From positions 1-8,895 of the forward strand of contig JAFIEC010000429.1 in the NCBI GenBank assembly GCA_020832725.1: a stretch of DNA of 8,895 nucleotides. The letters run 5' to 3'. Made by a program: the position numbers and the translations under genes. Within the stretch, counting starts at the first letter, position 1; every line of letters starts with the position of its first letter. This document shows positions 5,179-8,895 of the stretch, in pieces. This stretch comes from Paracoccaceae bacterium (lineage in GTDB: Bacteria; Pseudomonadota; Alphaproteobacteria; Rhodobacterales; Rhodobacteraceae). Below the pieces are notes generated by a model. It did no database searches and was not told the DNA's origin. It saw only the letters and a list, made by a program, of their open reading frames with translations.

Positions 5179-6321
5179 ATGACGTTACAAGCCAACGCTA
5201 AAGCCGCCTGTTTGCGAATCAAGACTTGTTCGCCGGCAAAAGCACGCTATCAGCGTCGCCACGATATGCGGGTTGGCAAGCTGCCCGATTATGTGGATGC
5301 CAGCCGCTCTCATCTCAACCGCTGCCTCGTCTCCCCGCGGCCATTTCCGGAAATCACAAGCGAAATCGACTCCTTGAGAGCGAACGCCGGCTGCAAACGC
5401 AAACGCAAGACGAACGCTGCCATCGTCATGGTGGGTGTCATCGGCTTCGGACGCGATGTCCAGCCGGATTTCTGCGCCCTGTCCGAGAAGGAGCAGGATG
5501 CCGCCATCCTGACGCTCGTGAAAACGCTGGCACGGCGTCTCGAAACCCTTGTCGAGAGCGTTGACATCCACCGCGATGAGAGTGCGTTTCACGCGCATTT
5601 CTCGCTGCGGGCGTATAATCATCATGGTCGGCCACTGACCGCATGCCTGAATCCATCGCTCATGAGCGATCTCCAGAGTCTCACCTGTGACATCTTGTCG
5701 GGCTTTTGTCCGATGATCGAACGCGGCCACCGCAAAGCCGAGCGTCTGGCGTCTGGTGCCGCCATGGCTGATGTCGTGCATCGCTCCGTGCGTCGCCTGC
5801 ACAGCGACCTTCCTATTGAGATCGCACATGCCGAAGCAACGCGTGATGAGATCGTTGCCGCATCCGATCTCGCGGCCCGGGAACGTGACGCAATCGAAGC
5901 ACAGATCAGCGACCTCAAGATGCAATCAGAAGAAGAAAAACGTGCCCTTGCACAAACTGAGCAGCGGGTTGCGGATATAGAAGCGCGGGCAAAAACTGTG
6001 CAGCAGAAAAGCCGCATCATGGTCGCAGACTTCAACCGCGTCGCCACCGCACTCAGCACCGGGCGGATTACGATCGACACCGATGGGCATTGGCAGCTGG
6101 CAGATATGGGTAATCACGTGATCGATACGGGGGTCCGCGAGGCGATGACGCGGCCCGTCATCAAACTCCTCAGGCGACAGCAGGCCATTGACGCCGAATG
6201 GCAGCAGACGCGTGCACTCCGGTCGCAGCTTGAAGAATTGCTGTCGCAGCCCGACCTCGACGCTGATCTGCGTAGAACCGGCGAAAATCTCCTCGCTGAA
6301 CCGTCCCCACCCATGTTTTGA
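5179..6321 (+). CDS. MobV/Pre-type plasmid mobilization relaxase (380 residues)
   Basis: Cuts and transfers one strand at a plasmid oriT. I prefer the ATG at 5179 (MTLQANAKAACLRIK) because the family begins close to this point; in-frame TTG 5131 and ATG 5140 are alternatives, and none has a good Shine-Dalgarno. Numbering from 5179: motif I RRHDMR carries H28, equivalent to the nucleophile His22 of pMV158 MobM, with Asp in place of the usual Asn after it. DASRSHLNRCLV (about 40-51) is the conserved RSHLN block. Motif III is IHRDESAFHAHF, giving H131, E134, H138 and H140 as metal ligands with the same spacing as MobM H126/E129/H133/H135; the usual Pro before the first H of HxH is Phe. IERGHRKAE follows, as in the family. 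Residues about 220-285 are a long charged coiled coil. The partner oriT should lie just upstream. The gene marks this DNA as a mobilizable plasmid or an integrated one. Confidence 0.85.
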   Translation: MTLQANAKAACLRIKTCSPAKARYQRRHDMRVGKLPDYVDASRSHLNRCLVSPRPFPEITSEIDSLRANAGCKRKRKTNAAIVMVGVIGFGRDVQPDFCALSEKEQDAAILTLVKTLARRLETLVESVDIHRDESAFHAHFSLRAYNHHGRPLTACLNPSLMSDLQSLTCDILSGFCPMIERGHRKAERLASGAAMADVVHRSVRRLHSDLPIEIAHAEATRDEIVAASDLAARERDAIEAQISDLKMQSEEEKRALAQTEQRVADIEARAKTVQQKSRIMVADFNRVATALSTGRITIDTDGHWQLADMGNHVIDTGVREAMTRPVIKLLRRQQAIDAEWQQTRALRSQLEELLSQPDLDADLRRTGENLLAEPSPPMF

Positions 6322-6360
6322 TGCGGGGAGGTGGGATATATACAGACAGCATGCTTGACA

Positions 6361-6400
6361 TGCCGGTGTCTTCTCTCAGGGATTCACCCCAGCACCGGCA
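6361..6400. repeat. Inverted repeat downstream of the relaxase
   Basis: TGCCGGTG (6361-6368) and CACCGGCA (6393-6400), perfect 8-bp arms with a 24-base spacer. There is no T-run on the plus strand, so it is not a typical terminator. Confidence 0.4.
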
Positions 6401-6561
6401 ATGAGCCCGCCGAACACCATGCCTTGTCACCAAAACCAGCGCAATAAAATCTAATGGCCTCTCAACCTCAGAAACGAGATAGATTTCATCCTGCAAAATC
6501 CATGCGATCGTCTTTTGTAAACCATGATTTAATCAAATAAAGCAACGGTATCAAACAAGTA

Positions 6562-6590
6562 TTGAATTTACGAATACGATAGGTTATATC
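6562..6590 (+). promoter_or_regulatory. Sigma70-like promoter for the unknown gene
   Basis: TTGAAT (6562-6567), a 17-base spacer, TATATC (6585-6590), within AT-rich DNA. Transcription would start near 6597, leaving a leader of about 110 bases before the ATG at 6709. The -10 is inside the first of three inverted repeats, which suggests repression. Confidence 0.5.
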
Positions 6591-6643
6591 GTGATCATCT
6601 GATCGCAACCGGATCAGATCGTGGCCCCCCCAATGGTGGGGGC
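6576..6643. repeat. Three consecutive inverted repeats
   Basis: First: ACGATA (6576-6581) and TATCGT (6587-6592), loop of five, covering the -10. Second: ATCTGATC (6597-6604) and GATCAGAT (6612-6619), loop of seven. Third: GCCCCC (6624-6629) and GGGGGC (6638-6643), loop of eight. The first two look like operators; the third is a GC hairpin in the leader. As a group they could also be part of a plasmid origin. Confidence 0.55.
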
Positions 6644-6708
6644 GACTATGAGCGCGGTAGGACACGCCCATAGCCTGGCCATGACGATTTACCACAGGAG
6701 AAACCGAC

Positions 6709-7335
6709 ATGGTTACGACAACTTCAACCCACGATCTTGATGACGTCAAGGATATTGTGCGCGTTCCGGATACGTGCGAGACGCCGGACACGCAGATCAC
6801 CAGCGATGACAGACCGATCAACGACAATGTCGGTCGTCATGCGGCGAAAGAGAGTGACAGTAAGCTCCTTTCGCTGTTCAGGTGGCGTAATACGCCGGAG
6901 CAGGATGACAGTCCGCGTCGCAAGCGCAGGCCCGGCAACACCCGGCTCGCTGTTGTCGCACAGTCCCAGACCGGCCTGCATGTTGGCGTAACCCGGGCAC
7001 CGAATGTCTGGCGTCAGACGATCGCGGCGACGCACGGCCAGACCGATCTTCTGGCCGTCGCTCTGCCGCCGGCCAGCCTGTCGCCGAACACCTTGTTCTG
7101 CCGGATGATCGGCCATATCGCCCGCGACCTCGCCGGGCATCACGGGGTGACGATCGACAAGAGCATGATCACGCTCACCGGTAACAAGATTGATGACATC
7201 GCACCATTGATCGTGCGCAGCCTGCATTACGAGACCTTCGCGATGCCGCGGGTGGAATATTACTGGTGCGAGATGCAAAGGCTCCTCAAGGTCCCGCCGC
7301 TGTCCTGGGCATCGGCATGGCTGATCAGGCGGTGA
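6709..7335 (+). CDS. Hypothetical protein, 208 residues
   Basis: I do not recognise the family. AGGAG at 6696-6700, eight bases before the ATG, and the promoter and operator-like repeats upstream support a real gene. Residues 1-80 are polar and acidic at first (DDVKDIVRVPDTCETPDT), then strongly basic (SPRRKRRPGNTR, about 68-79), and look unstructured. From about residue 80 the protein looks folded: TRLAVVAQSQTGLHVGV, then RQTIAATHGQTDLLAVALPP, FCRMIGHIARDLAGHHGVTI, DKSMITLTGNKIDDIAPLIV, and a C-terminal YYWCEMQRLLKVPPLSWASA. There is no signal peptide or membrane segment. The basic patch before a compact domain would suit a DNA- or RNA-associated plasmid protein, but this is only an impression. 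A hairpin lies 12 bp after the stop. Confidence 0.7.
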   Translation: MVTTTSTHDLDDVKDIVRVPDTCETPDTQITSDDRPINDNVGRHAAKESDSKLLSLFRWRNTPEQDDSPRRKRRPGNTRLAVVAQSQTGLHVGVTRAPNVWRQTIAATHGQTDLLAVALPPASLSPNTLFCRMIGHIARDLAGHHGVTIDKSMITLTGNKIDDIAPLIVRSLHYETFAMPRVEYYWCEMQRLLKVPPLSWASAWLIRR

Positions 7336-7347
7336 GGGAATGCAAAA

Positions 7348-7379
7348 GCGGGCCCCGATCATGCGGGGTCGGGTCCCGC
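7348..7379 (+). terminator. GC-rich hairpin after the unknown gene
   Basis: GCGGGCCCCGA (7348-7358), ten-base loop, TCGGGTCCCGC (7369-7379): an 11-bp stem with one mismatch. It lies 12 bp after the stop codon. There is no T-run, so termination would need Rho or the stem may instead protect the 3' end. Confidence 0.5.
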
Positions 7380-7380
7380 T

Positions 7381-7468
7381 GCCTCACGAGCCTGACCTGC
7401 CGGGGCTCGGTGAGAGCTGTTCTTGTCAGGTGTCGTGTTCGGGAGGCCCACTATTCGTGAGGCTTTTT
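7381..7468 (+). ncRNA. Possible alternative-pairing RNA element ending in a T5 terminator
   Basis: GCCTCACGA (7381-7389) is perfectly complementary to TCGTGAGGC (7455-7463), which is followed by TTTTT (7464-7468), giving a long-range terminator-like stem. The same 5' segment (CTCACGAGCC, 7383-7392) can instead pair with GGCTCGGTGAG (7404-7414), with one bulged base. The two pairings exclude each other. This is what an attenuator or plasmid regulatory RNA looks like, but no promoter or target has been shown. Confidence 0.35.
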
Positions 7469-7914
7469 CGCGATAACGCCCGATCATGATGAGCCCGGCC
7501 TGGCCGGCGTTCACCGATTGCCCCGCACCCGGGCAATCATGCCGGTTTGATCGTGTCGGGCCGCCGAGAAATGTCCGCTGTTCGCATCCGGACCGGCTTC
7601 ATCATCATGCATGCCCATATACCCCGACGAGAGAGGGCAGCCGGAATGCCAAGGGGCCGCCATGACCGCATGGGCAGGCAGATCCTTGCGGCGACACGTT
7701 TTTGCGGCATTCGCAACCATTCCGCGATGCGGCAGGACACCGTCGTCACAGTATGTCATAAGGTGCACCACCAAAGACATGCCACAAGAAACGGGAATAC
7801 AAATGACATTTTACTGTTGCTGGGGATCTGTATTCAGTGTGACAACCACAATACGACACGGCGATGCTTGAGCTGGATGCGACAGCCGCGGGGACCCGAT
7901 CGCGAGCCGATTTC

Positions 7915-7923
7915 TGTGGATAA
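7915..7923 (-). promoter_or_regulatory. Perfect DnaA box
   Basis: TGTGGATAA on the plus strand, that is TTATCCACA on the minus strand, the exact DnaA consensus. It is a single copy, so it supports an origin only weakly. Confidence 0.5.
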
Positions 7924-8036
7924 CTCCGGCGGCAACGCGTGCAACTTTTAATGATCAAGCGCCTGATAACGTGGCGCGCTTCTGTTGCTCCCCGCCCAGC
8001 AGCGCGCCTGCTTGAATAAGAAACTGCAAGCGATCC

Positions 8037-8060
8037 GCGAGACAGGCCGCGAGACAGGCC
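8037..8060 (+). repeat. Two tandem copies of a 12-bp unit
   Basis: GCGAGACAGGCC occurs twice in a row and is followed by GCCTGG. It is too few copies to be an iteron array. Confidence 0.6.
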
Positions 8061-8340
8061 GCCTGGTCGCGGGCTCTCACGACACAACCGACAAGCGCCG
8101 CGGGTCGCGGCTTGTGATACCAAACCGCGCCTTGACAGACGCCCACTGCGTCCGTCATTGTCATGCCCACAAACGGCGATTTCCGCCGCACGCGATCGCT
8201 CGCAAGTGCTTGATTCGACTGGATCAGGCCTGAATGAAGCTGGGCTGTCGGGATCCAGGTCCCCCAGCCAGTTTTTTCGGAAGAATGACAACCAAGTCAG
8301 ACACCCTGAAGTCCCGGGCACCGCATATGCCTGACAGGAT

Positions 8341-8730
8341 ATTGCAGCCCATCGGTCTTTCCTGAAAGCGATTCCTTAGCTGTATCGGCGCTCGGTCGGT
8401 GAATGGCGGGAAGCGATCCGGCAGGTTGTTGCGCAAGCCGATGCAAAGGGGAAAACAACCGGAAAGCCGGCCGAGCGGCTTGGTTCGATTACGATCAACA
8501 AGCACATTTCAAATATCGGTTCATTTTTCGCCTCGGCACAGAAGGGGCAATAACTGTCCGAGACAACGCCCTTCTGGAGCAGCTTTCACCTGCCGGTCAG
8601 GGACGCCGTGACGGGCCTCGCAGAGCATGAAGAGCGACCTGCTTTCAGCGACGCGCAGCCCATTCACCTGCAAGACGAAGCCATGTGGTTGCTTGAACAG
8701 TTCGGTCTGCGGGCTCGCCGGGAGATTCAC
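8341..8730 (+). pseudogene. Decayed phage-type tyrosine integrase (N-terminal/core-binding region)
   Basis: In the frame starting at 8341 the translation reads FLKAIP, stop (8377-8379), LYRRSVGEWREAIRQVVAQA, then ERLGSITINKHISNIGSFF, ASAQKGQ, stop (8551-8553), LSETTPFWSSFHLPVRDAVT and ERPAFSDAQ to 8658. The run T-I-N-K-H-I-S-N-I-G-S-F-F-x-x-A-x-x-x-G, followed by N/T-P-F and later a P-A-F-S-D, is the usual core-binding (SAM-like) domain of phage integrases with the linker to the catalytic domain. Family-like sequence continues across both stops in one frame, so the gene has decayed by point mutation. The catalytic domain is missing: similarity fades after 8660 and an RND pump gene comes in from the other side. 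The start is lost; a possible old start is ATG 8285 in another frame. Confidence 0.5.
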
Positions 8731-8895
8731 GTCGGGAGAGCGTCAGCGCAAAAACCTGTGGCGTGAAGGCGAAGGCGAGTGTCACCGACAGCGCCACGCC
8801 GCCGGCAACCGCCATGGCGAAGGGCGGCCAGAAGCCTCCGCCCCCGAGGATCAGCGGCAGAAACCCGCCGAAGGTGGTGATGGTCGTGGAGGTGA
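8645..8895 (-). CDS. RND efflux pump permease, C-terminal 83 residues (runs off the right edge)
   Basis: The minus strand is open from 8895 to a TGA at 8647-8645. The start of the visible part reads STTITTFGGFLPLILGGGGF, then WPPFAMAVAGGVALSVTLAF and AFTPQVFALTL, which I recognise as the last two membrane helices of an RND (AcrB/MexB-like superfamily) inner-membrane transporter; the x-x-T-x-x-F-G-F-L-P-L and G-G-x-F-W-x-P motifs are typical. It would export substrates by proton exchange as part of a tripartite pump. After the last helix the frame continues for about 30 residues (SRRESPGEPADRTVQATTWL and on) into DNA that on the other strand is the integrase remnant. That tail is therefore probably not original: the gene seems to have lost its own 3' end at a junction near 8730-8745. 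Confidence 0.85.
   Translation of the reverse strand, partial: TSTTITTFGGFLPLILGGGGFWPPFAMAVAGGVALSVTLAFAFTPQVFALTLSRRESPGEPADRTVQATTWLRLAGEWAARR

Larger units (their letters stand above)
6322..6708. other. Gap between relaxase and the unknown 208-residue gene
   Basis: No gene is seen. The first half contains an 8-bp inverted repeat (6361-6400); the middle (about 6510-6590) is markedly AT-rich compared with its surroundings; the second half holds a promoter, three inverted repeats in a row and the leader of the next gene. Confidence 0.5.
7469..8340. other. About 870 bp with no credible gene; structured and possibly origin-related
   Basis: Open frames in this stretch (for example 191 residues on the minus strand, 8321-7746, and 134 residues on the plus strand, 7547-7951) are rich in Arg, Ser, Cys and His, lack good start signals and match nothing I know. 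A perfect hairpin is at 7516-7523 and 7531-7538 (GATTGCCC and GGGCAATC, loop of seven). GAATACA (7795-7801) pairs with TGTATTC (7829-7835), and AAGCGC (7957-7962) with GCGCTT (7976-7981). One perfect DnaA box is at 7915-7923 and a 12-bp tandem repeat at 8037-8060. No iterons and no replication initiator gene are visible. Confidence 0.5.

Noticed and set aside
5185..5925. 246-residue open frame on the minus strand
   Set aside because: It is antisense to the relaxase, whose plus-strand frame carries all family motifs.
6724..7362. 212-residue open frame on the minus strand
   Set aside because: It almost exactly mirrors the 208-residue plus-strand gene, which has the ribosome binding site and promoter. 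It is rich in Arg, His and Cys. Because I recognise neither protein, a small doubt about the strand remains.
7547..7951. 134-residue open frame on the plus strand
   Set aside because: Composition dominated by Arg, His, Met and Cys with no recognisable fold, and it runs through the hairpins and the DnaA box.
8037..8060. 12-bp tandem repeat as plasmid iterons or CRISPR
   Set aside because: Only two adjacent copies and no spacers; no CRISPR array is seen anywhere in the window.
7746..8321. 191-residue open frame on the minus strand
   Set aside because: Very rich in Ser, Arg and Cys, with no domain and no good start signal; typical of a chance frame in GC-rich DNA.

Overview
The window looks like an accessory, probably plasmid-borne or plasmid-derived, segment of an alphaproteobacterium. 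The flagellin, the FlbT family proteins and candidate CtrA boxes (TTAA-N7-TTAAC) all point to Alphaproteobacteria. The flagellin type and the mixture of IS and plasmid genes would fit the Acetobacteraceae, but that narrower placement is from memory of family resemblance and is tentative.

Layout from left to right. (1) Positions 1-276, minus strand: the N-terminal half of a small tyrosine recombinase that runs off the left edge. (2) Positions 393-1238: an apparently complete 846-bp IS5-family (IS427-like) insertion sequence. It has imperfect terminal repeats, flanking TA dinucleotides, and a transposase that needs a -1 frameshift on a G7 run. (3) Positions 1256-4770: a flagellar module with a FlaG-like gene (minus), two tandem flbT paralogues (plus), one flagellin (minus) and a third flbT (plus). 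The flagellin and the second flbT converge on a bidirectional hairpin terminator. The flagellin and the third flbT diverge from a shared region with a perfect CtrA-type box and a strong hairpin plus T8. No flaF was found. (4) Positions 4771-5178: a gap with two good palindromes and a weak oriT-like core. (5) Positions 5179-6321: a MobV/Pre-type plasmid relaxase with the nucleophile histidine and the metal-binding histidines and glutamate visible. (6) Positions 6322-6708: three consecutive inverted repeats over a sigma70-like promoter, leading to an unrecognised 208-residue protein (6709-7335). (7) Positions 7336-8340: about 1 kb without a credible gene, rich in hairpins, with one perfect DnaA box. 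(8) Positions 8341-8730: a decayed tyrosine integrase (plus) with in-frame stops. (9) Positions 8645-8895, minus strand: the C-terminal end of an RND efflux pump, whose final codons are read antisense through the integrase remnant.

How the parts fit. FlbT is known in Caulobacter to act on the 5' leader of flagellin mRNA. Here three copies surround a single flagellin gene that has a long leader carrying a hairpin, so the module resembles a self-contained flagellin dosage unit. The relaxase, insertion sequence and two recombinases around it suggest that the unit sits on mobile DNA. The parts I find most worth follow-up are the triplicated flbT cassette, the operator-like repeat array before the unknown 208-residue gene, and the alternative-pairing RNA region just after that gene.
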